64,000 nucleotides of DNA from Jacaranda mimosifolia (taxonomy: Eukaryota > Streptophyta > Magnoliopsida > Lamiales > Bignoniaceae), in contig CM032122.1 of NCBI GenBank assembly GCA_018894105.1, positions 38,347,404-38,411,403 on the forward strand. The letters are read 5' to 3'. Below are positions 45,672 to 55,930 of this stretch, one piece after another. Position numbers and translations under genes: made by a program. Under the pieces are notes generated by a model. The model had not been told where the DNA came from. It saw nothing but the letters and a program-made list of their open reading frames with translations, and did not search any database. Each line of letters opens with the position of its first letter. Position 1 is the first letter of the stretch.

Positions 45672-48015
45672 ATGAAGAAAACACCAAGTCCTTTGATCAT
45701 CCGCCCTGGTCATATCAGAAAGCCCAAAACTGACTCCGGCCGGGACCAGACAAAAGAAAACAGTACGGAGAAACACCATCAGAAATCCAATAATCCTGTC
45801 TTAACTTACATCATAAGTGCTGCAAAAAGGGTAGGTGGTGTTTTCTCGGCGATGATCTTTCGACACAAGAAGGCCGACTCCAAGTACAGTAGAGATCAAG
45901 AACATTCCAACACACGGCACTATGAAGCTGCAGAAAGTTCTTGTAAGTTGATAGCATTTTTACGCCCTACTTTTGGTTTTCTGAGATTTAGTAATTGAAT
46001 TGTCTTTGATATGTAGATTCCAGATATAGTTCTCCTGCTCGTGGCAGTCGGAGGTCGTCAAGATCGAGGCATTCTAATTACCAGGCATCTCCAGAGGTTG
46101 ATAATGCAGACATCAGAAATAGTTTAGCATTTGAAGAAATTTATAAGGCAACAGGAAATTTCTCTCCTGCAAATAAAATTGGTGAAGGCGGGTTTGGAAC
46201 TGTATACAAAGGAAAACTTAAGAGTGGCACAGTTGTTGCTGTGAAGCGTGCAAAAATGGTAAGAAACATACTGACAAGTGCAATAGACTCTTCCCACGTG
46301 AATTTGTTGGCTAAGCAAATGGAGAACAAATGTGAACTGTCAATTTGCGCATTGTTTAGTTATGCAGATATGACATGAACTTATGTTGGCAGGAAACTTA
46401 TGATCAAGGCTTGTCAGCAGAGTTCAAGAACGAAATTCTAGCCTTATCAAAGATTGAGCACCTGAGTTTGGTAAGATTTTATGGGTATATTGAGCATGGA
46501 GACGAACGGCTTATTGTCATTGAATATGTCAGCAACGGGACCCTTCGAGAACATTTGGATGGTAAGTTGATCAACATTTTCACCAACCAGCCGAAACGAA
46601 TAATGGTACCATTTGCTATTCTAGACTTAAGACCTAGTTGTATATGTAAATGGATTTTGATAATAGCCTGATGGAATTTCTTTTGTTTGTTCTGATCCAA
46701 AGAAGAAAAAAAGAAAAAAGGAGGCTAGATCAGTGACCAACAGACCTCATTTTTCACGTAACTTGATCTATTTCTGATGCAGGGACTTGTGGAAATGGGC
46801 TTGAAACTGGAGAGCGTTTGGCTATTGCCATTGATGTAGCTCATGCCATTACCTATCTTCACACCTATGCAGGTAAAACCATGTGTATCTATGTGTAAAA
46901 GCCTGCATCATTGTACAATTGTGACTAATTTGTGTGTTTTCCGGAGAGTATAATGCATCTAACTTGTATTACAGATCCCCCAATTATTCATAGAGACATC
47001 AAAGCAACCAACATACTCATCACAGAGAAACTCCGAGCTAAAGTGGCTGATTTTGGATTTGCACGGATGGCTGCAGAAGACGCCGGTGCCACTCACATTT
47101 CCACACAAATTAAAGGAACAGCCGGCTACTTGGATCCCGAATACCTGAGGACGCACCAACTTACTGAGAAGAGCGACGTCTACTCCTTTGGCGTGTTGCT
47201 CGTGGAGATGATGACGGGACGACATCCTATTGAATCAAAGAAAGGCCTTGACGAGAGAGTTACCGTAAAATGGGTAAGTAAAATGGAGATTGGACAAAGA
47301 GGTTGTTCGTTTAAGCTTATTTAAAAGACTTTACAAGATCTTATAAATTTCTACATGTTATAAAATATTTTTAAAATTTATAAGATATAACTGCTTGGAT
47401 AAGATATGATTTTAAAACTTACAAGATGTTAGTAATTGCAGTTTTGTAATTTAGATAATTAAAATCAAAGGAGTTTGGCAATATCTTGAAAATTTAGTAC
47501 CTCCTATTTTTCTAAAATGAGCTTTTTTTTAAAAAAAATATATTATGAAACTTTTTTTAATATTTTATAAACTCCCAAACGTCTTATAACATGTTTTGAA
47601 GAACTCATAAGCTCACAGCAATGCCTTCTAACATTGATATGCAATATGCATAATTAACAATGAGAATCTTTTTGGTTTGCAGGCATTAAGGAGACTGCAA
47701 AATGGAGAAGTAGTAGTGGCAATGGATCCAAGATTGCGAAGAAGTGTAGAAAATATACAGGCAGTGGAAGAGGTGCTCAAACTTGCTCGCCAATGCCTTG
47801 CACCATCAAGACTATCAAGACCCTCTATGAGGAAATGTGCACAGATATTATGGGAAATTCGAAAAGAGTTGAGAGAAAATACTTTGAGCAATGCTGCTGC
47901 TTCCACTTCTTCTTTCGATTCTGCCAATGTTGTCCAAAGGTACGCAAGAACAAAACGAGAGAATATGTTTGGTGGGATTGAAGACAGTGATAGTTTGATG
48001 TTTGTTTCTGCATGA
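45672..48015 (+). CDS. Receptor-like cytoplasmic kinase, CRCK type (calmodulin-binding RLCK-like)
   Basis: Six exons join in phase: 45672-45942, 46017-46258, 46393-46561, 46783-46872, 46975-47273 and 47683-48015, giving 467 residues. There is no signal peptide. Residues 1-125 are Ser/Arg/Lys-rich, typical of the cytoplasmic RLCK-IV (CRCK) group. The kinase domain is complete: glycine loop GEGGFG 146-151, catalytic Lys167 in AVKRAKM, Glu185, HRD 263-265, DFG 283-285 and [10 protein letters not shown] 305-314. It is an RD kinase with all key residues, so probably active. [38 protein letters not shown] and the [16 protein letters not shown] segment are the pattern I know from Arabidopsis CRCK2/CRCK3. 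The calmodulin link is family knowledge and is not visible here. Intron 5 (47274-47682) contains a dispersed AT-rich repeat. A TG run at 48047-48070 follows the stop. Confidence 0.9.
47290..47630. repeat. Dispersed AT-rich repeat (family B) inside kinase intron 5
   Basis: It begins near TTGTTCGTTTAAGCTTATTT and ends near GAACTCATAAGCTCACAG. These are TTATAAGCTCA-type ends, facing each other as an imperfect inverted repeat. The interior has TTACAAGATGTTAGTAATTG and ATTTTATAAACTCCCAAACG. It fills most of the 409-base intron. The splice sites on either side are intact. Confidence 0.6.
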
Positions 48016-48215
48016 GTAATGAGTTGCATATATTCTCTCTACCCATTAAGAGTGTGTGTGTGTGTGTGCGTGCAAAGAGTAGAACAAGAATTGCATTTTG
48101 TGTAATAATTTTCTCATGCGGCGAATAATAGTCTACAGTTCTCACCCAATATTTGATCCTGCTAATACAACTACAACACCGCATTTATATTGTATTGATT
48201 ACACATCTTTATGAA

Positions 48216-48364
48216 TAAATGCGCAATCGAGTCAAGTTGAGTTGAGTTTGAAAGAAACTTTTAAACTTGAACTTGATATATATATATATATATGCATTAG
48301 GTTTTAGCTCGAGCTCAATGATACTAATATTTTGAGGTTGGCTCAATAAAACTCAAATTGTCAA
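48216..48364. repeat. Repeat family E, first fragment of an interrupted copy
   Basis: It carries GAGTCAAGTTGAGTTGAGTT and AGCTCGAGCTCAATG phrases. The same element continues at 48800-48851, 49560-49690 and 56339-56415, split by three later insertions. An AT run lies at 48277-48293. Confidence 0.55.
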
Positions 48365-48799
48365 GGCAATGTTTGGTTACATTATTTCCAAATATTTTCC
48401 AACTTCAGAAAACAGTAACAGATAATGTCTCCATTCTCTAATTTTAACTCTCAAAACACACTTATTTATACTCAAAATACCCCTTAAAAGTTAAAAAAAA
48501 GAAAAAAAAAAAAAGCACCCCCACCTCTATTCTATCAATCATTACAAATATATACATATATATACACAGACTTACTCATCCATATATATAAAATTAATTT
48601 AAAAATACATTTTCATCCTGCAAACCCGACAGAAAAGTAACTAATTTGACATTTACAGTAAAATTTGTCTCTTACAAAATACTTCCAAACAAACAATTCA
48701 TTCTCCAAAAACATAACCAAACAATGAGACAATTTCCTAATTTAAATTTTCAAAATACCTTCACTCAAAATATTTTCCAAAATATAACCAAACATTGTC
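48365..48799. mobile_element. MITE-like element C (about 435 bp)
   Basis: The ends are inverted: CAATGTTTGGTTA on the left and TAACCAAACATTG on the right. The similarity continues inwards (AAATATTTTCC against GGAAAATATTT). The target duplication is unclear: AAG or TCAAG/TCCAAG-like words lie on each side. There is no frame. Confidence 0.7.
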
Positions 48800-48851
48800 C
48801 AAGTGAACTTTAAACAACTGCTAACTTCAACTTGAATAGTAGTAATACAAT

Positions 48852-49554
48852 TGATATGGGATAGCCCAAACCTTTGGGCCCAATCCAGCAAGGCCCAACT
48901 GAGACTCAGGGCCCATACGTCTCGTCGAGTTCACATCTCATTGACTTCATTCAATCGGATCCGTGCAGGCCCAGTGAGTCTCCCTTAGTCTGCAGAAATT
49001 TTCGACCTCAGTCGACCTGGTCTCGGGCGAAGCTGAGGTCGAGACCCGTACAATACCCTGCCACCGCATTTAATGCACTGGCAGGCGCCACGCCTCCGCA
49101 TTAATGGTGCATGCCGTTCCCCTCACCGTCTGACACAACAAACGCCGCTACAATGTACTATCTTGTCCTTGAAACCTGGAAGGGCAGCTGGCTGGAAATA
49201 CTCAAATAGGGGAAATGACCAAATACCCGAGGCCCAAGGTTAGTGGCCCTGGGAGATACCTAAGGGCTTTCCAGATATTTTCTAAAAAGAGAAGGATATA
49301 TATACCCCCAACCCTGCTCTTCAGAGGTACGCACTCATAAACACCAAAAAAGCCCTTACCCCTCCGATCGATTATTGAGGTCGAATCCTACTGACTTGAT
49401 CGTCGGAGGGCCTAAGCCAAGGGCCACTCAGCTAGTCTAACGTTTATTGTGACTACAGTATTCTTTCCCTACAAAACAGGAACAAGATTCATCCGAGTCA
49501 AGCTCTACCATCGTTCTAGCCAAGATCCTAACTCAGCAAAACGAACCCTCATCA
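48852..49554. mobile_element. Solo LTR of a retrotransposon (703 bp)
   Basis: The 5-bp direct repeat ACAAT (48847-48851 and 49555-49559) flanks a segment that begins TGATATGG and ends CCTCATCA. These are the TG...CA ends expected of an LTR, with TGAT/ATCA inverted. It is clearly richer in GC than its surroundings. GATATATATACCCCC near 49287-49310 looks like a TATA box. No polyprotein lies on either side, so it is a solo LTR left by recombination. Gypsy or copia type cannot be told. Confidence 0.85.
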
Positions 49555-50349
49555 ACAATATATATTATTAATAAAATAAAAAATAATATTAAATTACATA
49601 CCAACTCATGAAATGGTTTACGAGTTTTGAGCCTAGATTTGCTCAAATACAAATTGAGTTTGATTCAATTTGACTCGAGTTTGAAACAACGGTTAATTAG
49701 AAAAAAATCCCTAATCCTACTTTCATTTTAGTGATCAGTCCCCATTTGAATTTTTACACACTAAACTCCCTACTTTTTCACAAAACTTAGAAATCACTCC
49801 CCATATCTTTTAGAAAGACATATATCCTTGTAGTTAGAGAAAACAACAAAAATACCTGAGAAATGCATTTTTCTCTTCAAGAAGAATGCTTTCATTTTAT
49901 TTTTTCCTGAAATTGACGACTTCTCCAAGCGGCCAAACAAAAAGGCGCGAAATCATTCCTTTGCCATTGATGCGAGGGGAAAAAAAAAAAAAAAAGACAC
50001 CAAAATTTCTGCCATTTTTTCTGTGACAATGGAAGGAGAAACAATGGCAACAAGAAGCGAAATACAAAAAGAAGTATTAAAAAGAAACAAATGTATGTTT
50101 TCTGCATTTACAGTTTTAAATGTCTGTGATTTTTCAGTGTTATACTTATTTCTTGTCTATTTTCTCATGTTTAGGGTTTTTATTTCCTATTTAGTTGTTA
50201 AACACTTGAACCCAATTGATATATATAATTTTATTTGTGAGATGGGAAGTTTTTGATTTGTACTTGAAAGGCATGAAAGTTGTACTTCACTTTTTTGAGG
50301 TTTATACTTCTTTTTATCTAAAATTTTATGGTGAAATTATCTGAAAGTG

Positions 50350-50774
50350 GTAATATATTATTTGTGGTACAAAACATCCAAGCTTGCAGTACACATTAAG
50401 CAAAAGTGTAGTATATAATCAGTATAACTGTAGTATATTTTAGAAGCAAATGTAGTATAAATATTCAAACTTGCAGTACACATTAAGCAAAAGTGTAGTA
50501 AATAATCTGTGTAACTGCAGTACATTTTAAAAGCATTTTTAGTACAAAATATTCAAAGCTGCAGATTAAATGAAATTATAGTATATAATTTGTGTGCATG
50601 CAGTACATTTTAGAAGCATCTATAGTACAAAAGTATTCAAGCATGCAGTATATATTAACTGAAAATGTAGTATATAATTTGTGTATCTGTAGTACATTTT
50701 AGAAGCAACTGTAGTATAAAATATTTAAGCATGTAGTATACATTAAATGAAAGTATAGTATATAATCTGTGTAA
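50350..50774. repeat. Minisatellite array 1, left part (about 87-bp period)
   Basis: About five units are present. A typical unit has GCAGTACACATTAAG, then GTGTAGTATATAATC, GTAACTGCAGTACATTTTAGA, and CTGTAGTACAAAATATTCAAG. Starts near 50386, 50473, 50561, 50644 and 50732 give spacings of 83-88. The array is broken at 50774 by a retrotransposon fragment and continues at 51468. Confidence 0.85.
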
Positions 50775-51467
50775 AGAGGAGCTAAATTCATCCGGTGCAA
50801 AAAGAGATCAGAGTTGAGTTGGGGCACCGCATACACTTCGAGTCCTTATGTATGTGTTGACGAGGACGTCAACGGATCGAGTGGGGGAGAATGTCATGGG
50901 TCGCTCATTGGAGAAGAATGGCAACCTTGACTTCAAGGGGCATTAAGAGCGACAAGGCGTTGTCGACTCACTCATTAAGGCGAAAAAAGCCTATGAGCAG
51001 AGACTCTTACGAGGTTCGGTTTGAAAAACTGTTTCAATGGCATATTCCTTAAGTTATGAGGATGTTTCCCACCAAGTTTGAAGTCATTCCGTGTCCGTTT
51101 GGGCATCGAACATTGAGGACGACCTGGAGCGGTCTTACTGCACGCAGGTAGTGCAAAGATGCATTGAGCATATTGTCTTGGAAAAGGAATTTTGTGAAAC
51201 TGTTTCAGTGGGGTGTTCCTTGAGGTGTTGGCAACGTTCCCACCAAGTTTCACCAGTAGACGATTCCGTTTGGATAGGAAACGACGAAGATCTTTAGAAT
51301 GCGGCAGTGCAGTGGCAATGCTGTAATTCCAACTTATTGCGAGGGCAATTACTGTTCCATGGAGAATCGGACGAGGCTGGAACTTTGTGGAGTTAATGTA
51401 TAAGCCGAGAGCTATCCAACGGTTCAAGAGGCAAGTGATTTGGACGCTGGGAGAGGAAGTTGCAAAA
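50775..51467 (+). mobile_element. Ty3/gypsy-type retrotransposon 3' fragment with LTR
   Basis: The end of a polyprotein region (GACGAGGACGTCAACG near 50858) is followed by a polypurine tract GTGGGGGAGAA (50881-50891). The putative LTR runs from TGTCATGG at about 50892 to GTTGCA at about 51465 (TG...CA, roughly 574 bases). This order is classic for gypsy-type elements. All upstream parts are missing, so only the 3' end is in the array. A clear target duplication was not found. It is much richer in GC than the host array. The minus-strand frame 50975-51487 inside it is not credible. Confidence 0.75.
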
Positions 51468-52015
51468 ATATAGTACAAAACATTCAAACCTATAGATTAA
51501 ATGAAATTATAGTATATAATCTGTGTATATGCAGTATATTTTATAAGCATCTGTAGTACAAAAATATTCAAGTGTGCAGTATACATTACTGAAAATATAG
51601 TATATAATATGTGTATCTATAGTACAGTTTAGAAGCAACTGTAGTACAAAATATTTAAGCTTGCAGTATATATTAAATGAAAGTGTAGTATATAATCTGT
51701 GTAACTGCAGTACATTTTAGAAATAAATATAGTATAAACATTTATGCTTGCAGTACACATCAGGCAAAAGTGTAGCATATAATCTATGTAACTGCAGTAC
51801 ATTTTAGAAGCATATGTAGTACAAAACATTCAAGTCTGTAGATTAAATTAAATTATAATTTAATATTTGTATATATGCAGTACATTTTAGAAGCATCTGT
51901 AGTACAAAAACATTCAGGCATGTAGTATTCATTAACTGAAAATATAGTATATAACCTGTGTATCTATAGTATATTTTAGAAGTAATTGTAGTACAAAATA
52001 TTTAAGCCTGTAGGG
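51468..52015. repeat. Minisatellite array 1, right part (about 87-bp period)
   Basis: About six further units of the same 87-bp repeat, with the words GTAGTACAAAA, TGCAGTACATTTTAGAAGCA and TATAATCTGTGTA. The continuation after the insertion shows the gypsy fragment arrived after the array formed. Confidence 0.85.
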
Positions 52016-52149
52016 TTTGAATCATACTTTGTATGTACATACATATGTAAATTGAAGCATACTTTGTTTATAATATTATTTTGTATGTAAGTATAATTTT
52101 CCATCAAGTATTTATAATATTTTGATTTCAATACCATATGAGGGAAATG

Positions 52150-53040
52150 AAATACAAATGTATAACGAACAAAATATAAATGGTGTTATGTTGAAGTACA
52201 CTTCGATTTAATTGAAATCGAACAGTGAATTTGAGTACAATATGATGGAAATGAAGTACAAATATAGAAAAAATAAAGTATAAATGGTGTTATGTTGAAA
52301 TACACTTCAATTAAATTGAAATTAGGTAGTGAATTTAAGTACAATATGATGGAAATGAAGTATAAATATAAAATAAATAAAGTATAAATGGTATTATATT
52401 GAAATACAGTTCAATTAAATTGAAATCGAGCAGTGAATTTGAGTGCAATATGAGGAAAATGAAGTACAAATGTAGAACAAATAAAGTATAAATATTGTTA
52501 TGTTGAAGTATAGTTCAATTAAATTGAAATCGGATAGTGAATTTGAGTATAATATGATGGAAATGAAGTACAAACGTAGAACAAACAAAGTATAAATGGT
52601 ATTATGTTGAAGTACACTTCAATTAAATTGAAGTTGGACAGTGAATTTGAGTACAATATGATGTAAATGAAGTACAAACGTAGAACAAACAAAATATAAA
52701 TGGTGTTATGTTGAAGTACACTTCAACTAAATTGAAATCGAATAGTGAATTTGAGTACAATATAATATAAATGAAGTACATATATGGAACAAACAAAGTA
52801 TAAATGGTATTATGTTAAAGTACACTTCAATTCAATTGAAATCGGATAGTGAATTTGAGTACAATATGATGAAAATGTAGTACAAACGTAGAATAAACAA
52901 AGTATAAATTGTGTTATGTTGAAGTACACTTCAATTCAATTGAAATCGGATAGTGAATTTGAGTATAATATGATGAAAATATAGTACAAACGTAGAACAA
53001 ATAAAGTATAAATGGTGTTATGTTGAGATACACTTATTGT
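52150..53040. repeat. Minisatellite array 2 (about 105-bp period)
   Basis: About eight and a half units are present. A unit reads GAAGTACAAACGTAGAAC, AAAGTATAAATGGTGTTATG, TTGAAGTACACTTCAATT, AAATTGAAATCGG, then GTGAATTTGAGTACAATATGA. Starts near 52253 and 52358 show the spacing. The unit differs from array 1 except for the AGTAC/AGTAT-A core. Confidence 0.85.
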
Positions 53041-53379
53041 AATTGAATAATTAGTCTCCAATAATTGTAGTGATAGTCAAGTACAATATTTTGAGATTAT
53101 CGGATCAGATGAAGTACGTATTTGTACGGGTTATAGGGTGGATATTATTGTCAAATGCTCATTTGTTTATATCTTTGAAAGCATAAGTATTCTTTACATT
53201 ACTGCGATTGATAACATTCATTCGTTGAATATTAGTGGTTAACACTTTAAAATTTTAATATTATTTTATTCATATAATAAATATTACACACATTTTTAGA
53301 GTTTGGTTATTAATTACTGAGACTTAAAAGCAAATCATGGAACAAATTTCAATTCAACAATATTAGTAAAAATATTAAG

Positions 53380-53945
53380 AAATGGAGTACATAATGGCTG
53401 AAATGAAATACAAATATCGTGAAATCAAGTATAAATATTTCAGATTGAGGTACGAAAGCGCTGATATCTTGGACAACATCCATTTGCTAACTTCCACGCT
53501 AAACAAGTACATTATTGCCAAAAAGAAGTACAAATGTCATGAAATCAAGTACAATTCTACCAAATTGGGGTACAAAAAAACTGATATCCCGGACAACATA
53601 CAAAAATGCCAATTTTACGCTAAATCAAATACATAATTACCGAAAATGAAGTACAATTGTTATGAAATCAAGTATAATTCTCCCAGATTATGGTGCAAAA
53701 TAACTGATATCTCCGACAACATACAAAAATGCCAATTTCACGCTAAATCAAATACATAATTGCCGAAATAAAGTATAATTGTCATGACACCAAGTATAGT
53801 TGTCCCAGATTAGGGTACAAAATAATTGATATGTCGGACAATATACAAAAATGCCAATTTCACCCTAAATCAAGTACATGATTACCGAAATAAAGTACAA
53901 ATGTCATGAAATCAAGTATAAATCTCCTAGATTAAGGTACAAAAT
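53380..53945. repeat. Minisatellite array 3 (about 122-bp period)
   Basis: About four and a half units are present. A unit has AAGTACAATTGTCATGAAAT, CAAGTATAATTCTCCCAGAT, GGTACAAAATAACTGATAT, then GGACAACATACAAAAATGCC. Starts near 53525, 53647 and 53768. A 84-residue open frame (53382-53636) across the first units reads as two imperfect copies of a KYK..EIKY motif. I regard it as a by-product. Confidence 0.83.
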
Positions 53946-53949
53946 TTAG

Positions 53950-54240
53950 CTAGATTATTGATTCTTTGCAGGTTCGACGATTATGCCCTGTTCTACCACA
54001 CATTTTACACTTAATTACACGTTTCTCAATTTGTGATGGAATCCTTTGTGTCCTTCTATGCCCAGGTTGAGATCGGCAATCAAGTGCATTAATGATGCCA
54101 TCATCATCTAGAGGGAGCATATGCATATCATAAGTAGGAATGGTGTTTATCACTGCTTGGTATGCTTGTTGATACATCTCAACTCGGTAATATTGATCAG
54201 TAAAGTCATACGATAAAAATGACTTTAACTCGAGAGTACA
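53950..54240 (-). pseudogene. Mutator-like transposase, C-terminal fragment with zinc knuckle
   Basis: The minus-strand frame reads from about 54240 through YDFTDQYYRVEMYQQAYQAV to a stop at 53950. It has the features of a plant MuDR-type transposase tail. There is an F..QYY-type segment followed by YQAVINTIP, a basic linker, and a CCHC zinc knuckle CKMCGRTGHNRRTC near the end. About 95 residues are recognisable. Upstream on this strand the frame dissolves into minisatellite array 4, so the catalytic DDE and SWIM regions are missing. It could not act alone. Confidence 0.85.
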
Positions 54241-55645
54241 AGTTTTGATAAAATAAAGTAAAATTTCGGAACACTTGAAGTATAGAACTTCAATGAATAT
54301 AGTATAAGTTTAGATAAAATGAAGTATAATTTCAAAAAATAGAAATACAATTTTTTATAAAGTGAAGTACAATTTCAGAACACTTGAAGTATAAAACCTT
54401 AGCAATTGCAACACAATTTTTGAATAATCCATTAGTAAAATACTTGAAACTTAAATAATAGATTCAGATAACTGAAGTACAAGTTTGGAACACTTGAAGT
54501 ATAGAACTTCAATGAATAGAGTACATGTTTAGGTAAAATGAAGTATAATTTTAAAAAATAAAAGTACAATTTTAGATAAAGTGAAGTATAATTTTAGAAC
54601 ACCTGAAGTATAAAACCTTAGTAATTGCGGTATAATTTTTGAATAATTCATTAGTAGAACACTTGAAACTTAAATAATAGATTCAAATAACTGAAGTATA
54701 AGTTTAGATAAAATAAAGTACAATTTCGAAACACTTGAAGTATATAACTTCAATAAATAGAGTAAATGTTTATGTAAAATGAAGTATAATTTCAGAAAAT
54801 AAAAGTAAAATTTTATATAAAAAGAAGTACAATTTTAGAACACTTGAAGTATAAATCCTTAGCAATTGCAATATGATTTTGGATAATCCATTAGTAGAAC
54901 ACTTGAAGTATAAAACTTAAATAATAGATTCAGATAATTGAAGTACAAGTTTAAATAAAATGAAGTACAATTTCAGAACACTTGAAGTATAGAACTTCAA
55001 TGAATAGAGTACATGTTTAGGTAAAACAATGTATGAAATGAAGTATAATTTCAAAAAATAGAAGTACAATTTTAGATAAAGTGAAGTACAATTTCAAAAC
55101 ACTTGAAGTATAAAACTTTAGCAATTGCAGTACAATTTTTGGATAACCCATTAGTAAAACACTTTAAACTTAAATAATAGATTCAAATAACTAAAGTATA
55201 AGTTTAGATAAAATGAAGTACAATTTCGAAACACTTGAAGTATAGAACTTGAATGAATAAGTACATGTTTAGATAAAATTAAGTACAAAAGAAAGTATAA
55301 TTTCAGAAAATAAAAGTACAATTTCAAAACGCTTGAAGTATAAAGCCATAGCAACTGCAGTATATTTTGGTTAATTGATAAATATAACACTTAAAGTATA
55401 TAACTTCAATAAATATATTACAAATTTTGATAAAATAAAGTATAATTTCAAAAAATCAAAAGAATAATTTTATATAAAAGACGTATAGTTTCGGAACACT
55501 TCAAGTATAAACTGCTAGAAGTTGTAGTACAATTTTGGATAATCCATTAATAGAACACTTGAAGTATAAAACTTACATAATAGAGTACAATTTCAAAACA
55601 CTTCAAGTACAAAACTTTACAAACTACAGTACAGTTTAGATTATG
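54225..55645. repeat. Minisatellite array 4 (about 220-250-bp higher-order period)
   Basis: About six units are present. A unit carries GATTCAGATAACTGAAGTAC, GAACACTTGAAGTATAGAAC, GAGTACATGTTTAGGTAAAA, TGAAGTATAATTTCA, AGTACAATTTTAGATAAAGT and GCAATTGCAGTACAATTTT. GATTCA marks fall near 54461, 54680, 54927 and 55180. Within each unit, shorter subrepeats of GAAGTAYAATTTCAGAACAC recur, so it has a nested structure. It lies between the two transposase fragments. Confidence 0.85.
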
Positions 55646-55653
55646 TAGAAGTA

Positions 55654-55930
55654 TTACATTAAACCATCACTGCTCTTCTTTGCACTGCTGCTTAATTCAT
55701 CCTTTCGGTTTACCAGGATGTCAACAACGTTCATCTTCAATGTCAAATGAAGTAAGACCATATTCATGACACCGTCATCATCAGTCAAACTCATGTACAA
55801 TTTTTGATGTGGAGGTATGTATTGTAAACTGAAGTGTTCGGCGTTGATTTCACTCCATTTTCTTGCGAGATTAATGTATATGTCCATTAACTTGATTGAA
55901 CACTCCTACTTCACTACTAGTTGACATTGT
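55654..55930 (-). pseudogene. Mutator-like transposase, N-terminal fragment
   Basis: The minus-strand frame 55887-55654 reads MDIYINLARKWSEINAEHFS, then YIPPHQKLYMSLTDDDGVMN, and LKMNVVDILVNRK. That pattern resembles the N-terminal region of plant Mutator-type transposases (a short beta-rich domain before the catalytic part). It begins within about 450 bases of the right end, the expected place for an element transcribed inwards. A further ATG at 55926-55928 gives MSTSSEVGVFNQ in another frame, so a one-base shift near the start is likely. Recognition is by general resemblance, weaker than for the zinc-knuckle end. Confidence 0.6.

Noticed and set aside
50975..51487. 170-residue minus-strand frame
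   Set aside because: It is inside the LTR of the gypsy-type fragment, where open frames arise from higher GC content.
53382..53636. Open frame of 84 residues with KYK-rich internal repeats
   Set aside because: It lies wholly in minisatellite array 3 and its repetitive protein follows from the repeat. Later units break the frame.
50350..55645. Regularly repeated units reminiscent of a CRISPR array
   Set aside because: The units are whole tandem repeats of 87 to 250 bp with no unique spacers, in a plant nuclear transposon. This is minisatellite DNA.
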